A stretch of DNA of 5,110 nt from JBOFFC01 sp051648405 (lineage in GTDB: Bacteria; Planctomycetota; Planctomycetia; Pirellulales; Lacipirellulaceae): contig JBOFFC010000113.1 in assembly GCA_051648405.1 (NCBI GenBank), positions 1 through 5,110 on the forward strand, given 5' to 3'. The notes below the pieces were generated by a model. That model had not been told where the DNA came from, did no database searches, and saw nothing but the letters and a program-made list of their open reading frames with translations. Shown in pieces: positions 1-5,097 of the stretch. A program made the translations under genes and the position numbers. Position 1 is the stretch's first letter. Each line of letters opens with the position of its first letter.

Positions 1-42
1 AGGGGGCGTTGAAGCGGGTACCCGGGACGCCCCCTCCCCAAA

Positions 43-67
43 CCCCTCCTCCTTTAGGGGGAAGGGG
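43..67. repeat. C/G-rich imperfect hairpin upstream of the MazG-like gene
   Basis: The left arm (43-52, CCCCTCCTCC) can pair with the right arm (58-67, GGGGAAGGGG). Four C-G pairs and one T-A pair lie at the base, then one C/A mismatch, then four pairs including one T-G, closing a five-base loop. A second C-run at 30-39 could pair with the same G-runs instead. No T-run follows on the plus strand, so it is a poor intrinsic terminator. It may be a dispersed palindromic intergenic element or the tail of an upstream transcription unit lying outside the window. Confidence 0.4.
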
Positions 68-106
68 ATACGCAACCCCCCGTTTCCCACTTTCGCTTCG
101 CGCACC

Positions 107-412
107 ATGCCCCTCGATCTCTCGGACTTTCAGCGGCACATCCGCGACATGTACTTCGAGAAGGACGTCGCCCGCGGCATCGACGGGACGTTCATGTGGC
201 TGATGGAGGAGGTGGGGGAGCTCGCCGCTTCGCTGCGCGAGGGGACGCTCGAAGAGCAGCGCGGGGAGTTCGCCGACGTGATCGCTTGGCTGACGACGAT
301 CGCCAACGTGGCCGGGGTCGACTTGGCCGAGGCGCTGCGCGAGAAGTACGGCGCCGGCTGCCCGGGGTGCGGGCTGCTGGTCTGCGGCTGCTCCGACGCC
401 GAGAAGCCCTGA
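107..412 (+). CDS. MazG-like nucleotide pyrophosphohydrolase with a cysteine-rich C-terminal tail
   Basis: This is a 101-residue all-helical protein of the MazG / NTP-PPase superfamily. Members hydrolyse nucleoside triphosphates to monophosphate and pyrophosphate, often as house-cleaning enzymes in the cytoplasm. The metal-binding signature is visible as EEVGEL (E34, E35, E38) followed by the second acidic pair in EFADV (E54, D57). The N-terminal 'DFQRHIRDMY' helix and 'GTFMWLMEEVGEL' are typical of the family. The length matches single-domain MazG-like proteins and not the two-domain E. coli MazG. The tail has four cysteines (C85, C88, C93, C95, pattern CPGC-x4-CGC) that could bind a metal. 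The ATG at 107 is chosen because it keeps the whole first helix; no Shine-Dalgarno sequence is visible before it. The substrate cannot be read from the sequence. The next gene starts 57 bp downstream and seems to have its own promoter, so a functional link is not implied. Confidence 0.88.
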   Translation: MPLDLSDFQRHIRDMYFEKDVARGIDGTFMWLMEEVGELAASLREGTLEEQRGEFADVIAWLTTIANVAGVDLAEALREKYGAGCPGCGLLVCGCSDAEKP

Positions 413-434
413 CCCGCCACGAACGCCCAAGCGG

Positions 435-463
435 TCGACGAGCGGCCCGCGGCGCCGCACAAT
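435..463 (+). promoter_or_regulatory. Candidate promoter for the 470 gene, likely leaderless or near-leaderless
   Basis: A -35-like TCGACG (435-440; 4/6 match to TTGACA) lies exactly 17 bp before a -10-like CACAAT (458-463; 4/6 match to TATAAT). The -10 ends six bases before the GTG start at 470, so transcription would be expected to start at or next to the first base of the start codon. There is no Shine-Dalgarno sequence in the gap, which fits a leaderless message. The hexamers are individually weak. The geometry is the same as that in front of the gene at 4630, which is the main reason to take it seriously. Confidence 0.42.
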
Positions 464-469
464 AGCCCT

Positions 470-2752
470 GTGTTCTCCCACTGCAACGCCGCCGCCCGAC
501 GTTCTACCCGCGTCGGGTTCGCGCTCGCCGCCGTGATGTGCTCGGCGTTGGTCGCGGCCGCGGCGGGGCCAAAGATCGTCGCTTGCCACCTCGGCCTGGG
601 GGGGCAGGTTCGCCTCGGGTGCTGGGCGCCGCTGAGGATCGACGTCGAGGGGGGGGACGAACCGCTCGCGGTGCAAGTGGTCGCCATCGCCCCCGACGCC
701 GACGGACTGGGGGTCGCGACCACCGCGCCGCGGGGACGCCCCCTCTCGACCGAGCCCGGGCGGACGTCGAGCGACCGCCTGTTCGTTCGACCGGGCAAGC
801 AGAACGCCTCGCTGACGATCGAACTGTTCGCCGCGGGCCGGCGGATCGAGCGCCGTGTGTTCGAGGTCGAGACGGGAGACCCGGCCGGAGTGAAGGGGGG
901 GACCGAGTTGCCGTTCTCGACGCCGGCCGAAGCCCGGCTCGTGGTGACGCTCGGGCCCGACGCGGGGTTCGGCGTCGCCGCCGAGTCGCCGGCCGCGGAC
1001 CGGGCGCCGCGACGGAACTCGTGGAGCGACACGCTCCCGACCGTAGCGCGGATCGCGACCATCGACGACCTGCCGCGCGACGCGCTCGGGTACGACGGCG
1101 CGTCGGTCGTGACGCTCGCCGTTGGCGCTAAGGGGGCCCAGGGCTGGCTGGCGGGCCTCACGCCGGACGACGCGCGCGTTAGGGCGCTCGTCGAGTGGGT
1201 CGAGTCCGGGGGGCGCCTGGTCCTGTCGTGCGGCGCGGGGGGCCCCGAGTTGCTCGGCCCCGGGGGCGCGCTCGAAGCGCTCGCTCCCGGCCGCTTCGCG
1301 GGGCTCGGTTCGCTCGCGCGGACGACCCGCCTCGAGGAGTTCGCCGCCGCCGAGCGGCCGATCGACTTACGTGGGGGGACGCTCGCCGTCGCCAAGCTCG
1401 AAGACGTGACCGGGACCGTCGACGTCGCCGAGGGGAGTGGCGAGCGCGGGCTGCCGCTCGTCGTCCGTTCGCTGCGCGGCTTCGGCGAGGTGACCTTCGT
1501 GACGATCGACCTCGACAGCCCGACGATCGCTTCCTGGGAGGGACGCGGCGCCCTCTGCGAGCGGCTGCTGAGCTCCGCGAACCCGGCGGCCCCGGATGAC
1601 GACGATGCGGACGGCGACGCCGCGTGGTACGCGGGGGACGACCTGCTCTCGACGATCCTCCAGCGGCTCGACAACTCGTTCATCGGGGTGACCACCACGC
1701 CGCTGGGGACCGTCGTCGCACTGGTGATCGGCTACTTGCTGCTGATCGGCCCGCTCGACTACTGGTTCACGCACAAGGTGCTGCGCCGCCCCGAGGCGAC
1801 GTGGGTCACCTTCCCGCTGGCCGTCGTTGCGACGAGCGTCGCGGCCTACGCGGCGGGTCACTACCTCAAGGGGGACGAGCTCCGCGTCAACCAATTCGAG
1901 GTCATCGACGTCGATGCCGAGTCGGGCGTGACGCGCGGCGCGCTGGTGTCGCACGTCTTCAGCCCACGGGCCGAGCGCTACGACCTGCGGCTCGTTCCGC
2001 GCGACGCGACCGGCGCGACGCTAAAGCCGCAGCGCTCGTGGGCGTCGTGGCTCGCCGAGCCGGGCCGCCAGCTCGGGGGGATGCAGCGCTCGATGACGGC
2101 GGGGCTCGTCCCGGCGATCGACTACACGGTCGAAGGGGGGGGCGTCCGGCGCGCGGAGGGCGCCGTAATCCGCGGCCTGCCGATCCCGGTCTGGTCGACT
2201 AAGACGGTGACCGGGTGCTGGGTCGGCCAAGGCCGGGCCGGGATCGAGTGGTCGCTCGTCCGCACCGACGACGGCCTCGTCGAGGGGACCCTCAACAACG
2301 TGTCGGGACGCGATTGGAAGGCCTGCCAGCTCGTCTACGGCGACTGGGCGTGGCGCCTCAAGGCGCTCGGCGACAAACAGACAGTGCGGATTGAATCCTC
2401 GACCCCCCCGGTGCGCGTCAACACGCTGCTCCGAGCGCTCAACCGTTCGCGGCGCCAGGGGACCGAAGGCGCCGACGTCGCGACGCTGGCCCCGCTGCTG
2501 ACGCTCGGGGGGAAGCTCGACTCGTCGGCCGACTCGCCGCGCAGCCGCTACCTGACGAACCTCGACCTGACGCACGCCCTCGACAACGGCCGGGCCGTGC
2601 TGCTGGTCGAGGCGACTGGGGGCGAGCCGTCACGTCTCGAGATCGTCGGTCGCGCCGAGGCGTCCCCCAAGGACCGCGTCTGGGTCTTCTGCCGCTACCT
2701 GCTAGAAGTCGATCGAAACGACCCGACTCTCGGCGATCCGTCGATCGACTAA
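470..2752 (+). CDS. Large exported, membrane-anchored protein next to an ABC ATPase (function unknown)
   Basis: This is a 760-residue protein with no assigned gene name. It starts with GTG; the start is chosen because it gives a basic n-region (R10, R11, R14), a hydrophobic core at about residues 15-32 and an Ala-rich cleavage region near A30-A32. The next in-frame ATG, at residue 23, would destroy this signal peptide. Residues about 205-260 (YDGASVVTL ... LVEWVESGGRLVLSCG) and 338-356 (FGEVTFVTIDLDSP) resemble the glutamine-amidotransferase-like / DUF4350-like fold found in exported proteins beside GldA-type ABC systems; I see no catalytic Cys-His-Glu triad. Two membrane helices lie at about 411-432 and 445-466. 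They are joined by a short basic loop (HKVLRRPE) that should face the cytoplasm, so residues 33-410 and 468-760 would both be outside. The C-terminal half looks beta-rich. The ATPase gene follows after 89 bp, suggesting a shared role in export or envelope assembly; that role is inference. Confidence 0.85.
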   Translation: MFSHCNAAARRSTRVGFALAAVMCSALVAAAAGPKIVACHLGLGGQVRLGCWAPLRIDVEGGDEPLAVQVVAIAPDADGLGVATTAPRGRPLSTEPGRTSSDRLFVRPGKQNASLTIELFAAGRRIERRVFEVETGDPAGVKGGTELPFSTPAEARLVVTLGPDAGFGVAAESPAADRAPRRNSWSDTLPTVARIATIDDLPRDALGYDGASVVTLAVGAKGAQGWLAGLTPDDARVRALVEWVESGGRLVLSCGAGGPELLGPGGALEALAPGRFAGLGSLARTTRLEEFAAAERPIDLRGGTLAVAKLEDVTGTVDVAEGSGERGLPLVVRSLRGFGEVTFVTIDLDSPTIASWEGRGALCERLLSSANPAAPDDDDADGDAAWYAGDDLLSTILQRLDNSFIGVTTTPLGTVVALVIGYLLLIGPLDYWFTHKVLRRPEATWVTFPLAVVATSVAAYAAGHYLKGDELRVNQFEVIDVDAESGVTRGALVSHVFSPRAERYDLRLVPRDATGATLKPQRSWASWLAEPGRQLGGMQRSMTAGLVPAIDYTVEGGGVRRAEGAVIRGLPIPVWSTKTVTGCWVGQGRAGIEWSLVRTDDGLVEGTLNNVSGRDWKACQLVYGDWAWRLKALGDKQTVRIESSTPPVRVNTLLRALNRSRRQGTEGADVATLAPLLTLGGKLDSSADSPRSRYLTNLDLTHALDNGRAVLLVEATGGEPSRLEIVGRAEASPKDRVWVFCRYLLEVDRNDPTLGDPSID

Positions 2753-2841
2753 CGCTCGCCCCGTCGTCCCGTCGCCGCGTCGCCGCTTCGCCCCGTCGCC
2801 GCTTCGTCCCCCTTACCGCGTCACTTTCACCGCAGCGTCCC
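2753..2841. repeat. Repeat-rich spacer with a 13-bp direct repeat
   Basis: The 89-bp spacer between the membrane protein and the ATPase is built from CGTCGCC / CGCTTCG words. An exact 13-mer, CGTCGCCGCTTCG, occurs at 2778-2790 and 2794-2806 (period 16). The 14-mer GCCGCTTCGTCCCC at 2798-2811 recurs exactly at 3858-3871, just after the ATPase gene. I see no terminator and no clear promoter, so read-through from the membrane protein gene into the ATPase is plausible. Confidence 0.6.
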
Positions 2842-3804
2842 ATGATCGAGCTCCGCGGCCTGACGAAAAAGTACGGCGAGCTGTTCGCGATCCGCGAGAT
2901 CAACCTCTCGCTGTCGGCCGGCGACGTGTTCGGGTTCATCGGCCCCAACGGCGCCGGGAAGACGACCACGATGCGGATCCTCGCGACGCTGCTGCAGCCC
3001 ACCTGGGGCGAGGCGTACGTCGCCGGGCACTCGATCTACACGCACCCCAAGGAGATCCGCCGCGCGATCGGCTACATGCCCGACTTCTTCGGCGTGTACG
3101 ACGACATGCGGGTGATCGAGTACCTCGAGTTCTTCGCCGCCGCCTACCGCATCCGCGGCCCGCAGCGCCGCAAGGTGTGCGACGACGTGCTCGAGCTCGT
3201 GGACCTCGGCTACAAGCGCGACGCGCTGGTGACCTCGCTCAGCCGTGGCATGACGCAGCGGCTGGGCCTGGCGCGGGTGCTGCTGCACGACCCGCAGGTG
3301 CTGCTGCTCGACGAACCGGCGAGCGGCCTCGACCCGCGGGCCCGGATCGAGATCCGCGCGCTCCTCAAAGAGCTGCGCAAGATGGGCAAGACGATCATGG
3401 TCAGCAGCCACATCCTGCCGGAGCTCGCCGACGTCTGCAACAAGATCGGGATCATCGAGCGCGGCGAGCTGATCGTCAGCGCCGACGTGACCGACGTGAT
3501 GAAGCAGGTCCGCCAGCAGACGGTCCTGAAGGTCGGCGTCGCCGAGCGCGACGGCAAGACGTCGGCCGGGGCCGCCGAGCTGCTCGCCGTCCACCCATCA
3601 GTCGAGGGGGTCGAGCCGACGATCGACGAACAGGGGGTCGCCATTGCCGGCCCGCTGACCGTCACCCTCCGGGCCGAGGCCAACGACCCCAGCCTGCTGG
3701 CCCACGCCCTGTTCGAGGCCGGCTACGCCCTGACGCTGCTCAAGGAAGACGAGATCAACCTGGAAACGGCGTTCATGAAGCTGACGCAGGGGATCACGTC
3801 CTGA
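2842..3804 (+). CDS. ABC transporter ATP-binding protein (DrrA/YxlF/GldA-like)
   Basis: This 320-residue cytoplasmic ATPase would power an ABC-2-type or gliding-type transporter. The motifs are in order: Walker A GPNGAGKT (34-41), a Q-loop region 'GYMPDFFGVYDDM' in which the usual Gln is Asp (D81), signature LSRGMTQ (133-139), Walker B VLLLDEP (D157, catalytic E158), D-loop SGLD (161-164) and H-loop H190 in SSHIL. Residues about 215-320 form the accessory domain of this subfamily (DUF4162-like), ending in the typical 'LETAFMKLTQG'. The length is normal for the family. The ATG at 2842 gives the standard 'MIELRGLTKKYG' opening; there is no Shine-Dalgarno sequence, which is common to genes in this window. 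No permease gene is adjacent: upstream is the two-helix exported protein and downstream is a tRNA gene. The transported substrate cannot be inferred. Confidence 0.95.
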   Translation: MIELRGLTKKYGELFAIREINLSLSAGDVFGFIGPNGAGKTTTMRILATLLQPTWGEAYVAGHSIYTHPKEIRRAIGYMPDFFGVYDDMRVIEYLEFFAAAYRIRGPQRRKVCDDVLELVDLGYKRDALVTSLSRGMTQRLGLARVLLHDPQVLLLDEPASGLDPRARIEIRALLKELRKMGKTIMVSSHILPELADVCNKIGIIERGELIVSADVTDVMKQVRQQTVLKVGVAERDGKTSAGAAELLAVHPSVEGVEPTIDEQGVAIAGPLTVTLRAEANDPSLLAHALFEAGYALTLLKEDEINLETAFMKLTQGITS

Positions 3805-3807
3805 CGG

Positions 3808-3842
3808 ACAGAGGTTAGATGGCAGAGGGTAGATGCTAGAGA
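3808..3842. repeat. Degenerate 7-bp tandem repeat array (NNAGANG)
   Basis: Starting three bases after the ATPase stop codon are five successive heptads: ACAGAGG, TTAGATG, GCAGAGG, GTAGATG and CTAGAGA. AGA sits in positions 3-5 of every unit, and units 1 and 3 and units 2 and 4 are nearly identical, so there is also a 14-bp period. The array is short and degenerate, but the period is unambiguous. Confidence 0.6.
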
Positions 3843-3870
3843 ACGGAGCGGCGGGGCGCCGCTTCGTCCC

Positions 3871-3919
3871 CTGGCATCTGGCAACTGGCATCTGGCATCT
3901 GGCAACTGGCAACTGCCAA
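3871..3919. repeat. 7-bp tandem repeat array, seven units of CTGGCAW
   Basis: Seven uninterrupted heptads can be read: CTGGCAT, CTGGCAA, CTGGCAT, CTGGCAT, CTGGCAA, CTGGCAA, CTGCCAA. Only the last base alternates (A or T), apart from one C for G in the final unit. On the minus strand the unit reads WTGCCAG. Its first base lies exactly 63 bp (nine heptads) after the start of the preceding AGA array. The array sits between the ATPase gene and tRNA-Glu and does not encode a protein. Confidence 0.85.
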
Positions 3920-3979
3920 CTCTTTCCCGCCCCTTGCCGGCCCCGGCCAGGCGCGGCAAACTGCTGGGCTCGCCACGAC

Positions 3980-4052
3980 GCCCCCATCGTCTAGTGGCCC
4001 AGGACACCGCCCTCTCACGGCGGAGACACGGGTTCGACTCCCGTTGGGGGTA
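3980..4052 (+). tRNA. tRNA-Glu, anticodon CTC
   Basis: A complete 73-nt cloverleaf is visible. The acceptor arms are 3980-3986 and 4045-4051, with G1 facing T72 as a wobble pair. The D-stem GTCT pairs with GGAC (3989-3992 with 4002-4005). The anticodon stem is CCGCC/GGCGG (4007-4011, 4019-4023) with loop CT-CTC-AC and anticodon CTC at 4014-4016. The T-stem is ACGGG/CCCGT around TTCGACT (4033-4039). The discriminator base is A4052 and CCA is not encoded. The anticodon reads GAG codons. Known tRNA-Glu identity features are present: U11-A24, U13-G22 and a four-base variable loop lacking position 47. The body closely resembles E. coli tRNA-Glu. A terminator follows 14 bases downstream, so this is a single-gene or end-of-unit tRNA. 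Confidence 0.97.
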
Positions 4053-4066
4053 CTAGCAAACCCACG

Positions 4067-4102
4067 AAACCCCGGGAAACACTGGTTTTCTCGGGGTTTG
4101 TT
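4067..4102 (+). terminator. Intrinsic terminator after tRNA-Glu
   Basis: The arms 4067-4079 (AAACCCCGGGAAA) and 4087-4099 (TTTTCTCGGGGTTT region) form a 13-bp stem with a single G-T pair and a seven-base loop. The stem is A-rich on the left and ends in a TTTGTT tract on the right. A further outer pairing CACG/CGTG (4063-4066 with 4103-4106) is possible. Its position 14 bases past the tRNA 3' end fits transcription termination of the tRNA. The A-run on the left also gives a short U-run in the reverse direction, so weak bidirectional use is possible. Confidence 0.8.
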
Positions 4103-4282
4103 CGTGAGGGTGGCGCACTAGGTGGCGGCGGGTCCCGGCAGTTTCGCGTGGGGTACTGTGCCACCTGTCGTGCTACTTCGGGCGGGCCCCCTCGGTCGCC
4201 ATCGTCTCGGCAAGCTCCCGGTCGCTCCGGTCACCCTGTGATTGCCGGTCGGCGTTGGGAGTCGTTCCGCCCGTCACGCTCG

Positions 4283-4322
4283 CCGTCGTCTGTCGCTCCG
4301 TCGTCTGTCGCTCCGTCGTCTG
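4283..4322. repeat. 15-bp tandem repeat, 2.7 copies
   Basis: The unit CCGTCGTCTGTCGCT occurs exactly at 4283-4297 and 4298-4312, then the first ten bases again at 4313-4322. The copies are identical, suggesting recent slippage or duplication. No gene is recognised across it. Confidence 0.85.
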
Positions 4323-4397
4323 GGGGATCGTAGCGGAGAGTTTACCGAGGAAGGGGACCGAAGGCGCCGGCGGTTGGCGAGCCGATGGCGGATCGGT

Positions 4398-4419
4398 CGG
4401 CGGGCGCTTGGGCCCGCCG
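4398..4419. other. GC-rich hairpin downstream of the minus-strand gene
   Basis: CGGCGGGC (4398-4405) pairs perfectly with GCCCGCCG (4412-4419) around a six-base loop. It lies about 30 bases beyond the stop codon of the minus-strand gene and could act at its 3' end. No T-run follows in the minus direction, so classical intrinsic termination is doubtful. Confidence 0.35.
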
Positions 4420-4449
4420 CGCGAACGCCACGTCCACCGGGGCCGCGTC

Positions 4450-5097
4450 TCACGGCGCCAGCCGCGTGGGGTCGCCCCAGTGCCAGGTGAGGCCGCAGCG
4501 GCCGCAGCGGTGGAGTGGGTTGCGGTCGTGGTCCTCGCGGTAGACCAGCTCGGGGCTGGCGCACTTGGGGCAGCGCCACGGGTTGAGGGCTGTTTTGATG
4601 GCCCCCTCGGGCGTTGGTACGATGGGGACATGGTCGATCAACTCCGCACGCTGCTGACCGCCCGCCCCTTCGAGCCGTTCCGCGTGACGCTCTCGAGCGG
4701 CGAGCGCTTCGAGGTCCGCCACCCGGAGTTCGGCTGGCTCACCAAGGGGGGCCTCTACGTCGGCATCCCGGGGGACGACGCCGAGGTCCCCGAGCGGGCC
4801 GCCTATTGCTCGCTGCTGCACGTGGCGTCGATCGAGCCGATCGGCGGGTCGGTCGCCGGGCGGTAGTTCGGGTTGGTCGTCCGTCGGCAGGTGACGCCGC
4901 AGGTTGTCGCGTTCTCGCTTCAGCCAGCGCACGTCGCGGGGCCCGAGCTTGCCAGCGGCGTTCAGCAGCCGCACCCCCTCGGGGGTGACCTCGATGGTGA
5001 CCCCCTTGGCGGCCAGCACCTCGGCCAGCACGCGGGCCTTGTGGTGGGTGTCGATGACGATCTGCGTGGGGTCGGTCGGCGTGTCGTTGGTGCTCAT
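4450..5097 (-). CDS. TubC-docking-like N-terminal domain plus C-terminal zinc ribbon, with the linker antisense to another gene
   Basis: This 215-residue minus-strand ORF begins with ATG (5095-5097), preceded by GGAG (5107-5110 read on the minus strand) with a nine-base spacer. Residues about 16-70 (KARVLAEVLAAKGVTIEV ... LKRERDNLRRHL) resemble the small TubC-N-type docking domain seen at the N-terminus of many accessory-genome proteins. Residues 174-207 form a zinc ribbon with C176-P-K-C179 and C198-G-R-C201, then an aromatic 'LTWHWGDP'. Both ends have about 92% G/C at codon third positions by hand count (71 of 77 and 54 of 59). Residues 78-156 are exactly opposite the plus-strand gene at 4630-4866, in codon register. 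They are low-complexity (R, D, A, E, P rich), with third-position G/C falling to about 72%. Either the protein is made whole with an antisense-encoded linker, or the small gene was inserted and the frame happens to stay open. The zinc ribbon has no convincing separate start codon. Function is unknown; DNA or RNA binding is a guess from the ribbon. Confidence 0.6.
   Translation of the reverse strand: MSTNDTPTDPTQIVIDTHHKARVLAEVLAAKGVTIEVTPEGVRLLNAAGKLGPRDVRWLKRERDNLRRHLPTDDQPELPPGDRPADRLDRRHVQQRAIGGPLGDLGVVPRDADVEAPLGEPAELRVADLEALAARERHAERLEGAGGQQRAELIDHVPIVPTPEGAIKTALNPWRCPKCASPELVYREDHDRNPLHRCGRCGLTWHWGDPTRLAP
4595..4623 (+). promoter_or_regulatory. Candidate promoter for the small gene at 4630, likely leaderless
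   Basis: TTGATG (4595-4600; 4/6 match to TTGACA) is separated by exactly 17 bp from TACGAT (4618-4623; 4/6 match to TATAAT). The -10 ends six bases before the ATG at 4630, so the transcript would start at or next to the start codon. The promoter lies inside the minus-strand coding sequence for the residues just before the zinc ribbon. It includes the only AT-rich codons there (AAA ACA on the minus strand). Confidence 0.45.
4630..4866 (+). CDS. Small conserved-type hypothetical protein, 78 aa, nested antisense to the zinc-ribbon gene
   Basis: The product runs 'MVDQLRTLLTARPFEPFRV...' and continues with alternating beta-type segments (VTLSSGERFEV, GGLYVGI, SLLHVASIEPI). I recognise the pattern: 'xxLRxLLxAxPFxPFxxxLxxGxxxxVxHPEF' is a recurring short-protein type in planctomycete and related genomes, of unknown function. 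It probably folds as a small beta-rich domain and has no signal peptide or membrane helix. Third-position G/C is 75 of 78 codons against 56 of 78 at first positions, a strong plus-strand coding signature. The frame is open far upstream (to 4255), but that extension reads as low-complexity shadow. The ATG at 4630 fits both the homologous start and the promoter-like element. Only a G-run (4624-4627), too close to be a good Shine-Dalgarno sequence, precedes it. It lies wholly inside the minus-strand ORF 4450-5097. Confidence 0.78.
   Translation: MVDQLRTLLTARPFEPFRVTLSSGERFEVRHPEFGWLTKGGLYVGIPGDDAEVPERAAYCSLLHVASIEPIGGSVAGR

Larger units (their letters stand above)
4107..4449. other. Gene-free stretch between the tRNA terminator and the right-end genes
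   Basis: I see no credible gene in these 343 bases on either strand. The open frames crossing it are low-complexity Arg/Ser/Pro/Thr products with no recognisable domain. It holds an imperfect inverted repeat (GTGGCGCACTA at 4110-4120 and TACTGTGCCAC at 4154-4164; 9 of 11 positions pair), a 15-bp tandem repeat at 4283-4322 and a GC-rich hairpin at 4398-4419. Confidence 0.6.

Noticed and set aside
15..24. Ten-base perfect palindrome CGGGTACCCG
   Set aside because: It is short and GC-rich in a region with many such words, with no second copy or linked signal.
130..1698. Long minus-strand open frame (522 codons) opposite the MazG-like gene and the large membrane protein
   Set aside because: The product is low-complexity Ser/Arg/Pro/Ala-rich without a domain, and the plus-strand genes have clear family motifs. 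Such antisense frames are expected in very GC-rich genes.
2827..3594. Minus-strand open frame of 255 codons opposite the ATPase gene
   Set aside because: It is an antisense shadow of an unmistakable ABC ATPase, with His/Asp/Val/Arg-rich low-complexity content and no motif of its own.
3871..3919. CRISPR-like array
   Set aside because: The repeat unit is only 7 bp with no spacers, and there are no cas genes in the window.
3934..3962. Possible tRNA promoter, TTGCCG and CAAACT with a 17-bp gap
   Set aside because: The -10 matches only 3 of 6 consensus bases and nothing independent supports it, so it is too weak to annotate.
4255..4629. Plus-strand in-frame extension upstream of the 78-aa gene
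   Set aside because: The extension is Val/Arg/Gly-rich with no domain and runs through the 15-bp repeat and opposite the zinc ribbon, which is clearly minus-strand coding. The ATG at 4630 gives the family-like start.
4173..4631. Minus-strand open frame of 152 codons overlapping the zinc-ribbon end
   Set aside because: It is out of frame with the zinc ribbon and reads as Thr/Ser/Pro/Arg low-complexity sequence, including the translated 15-bp repeat.
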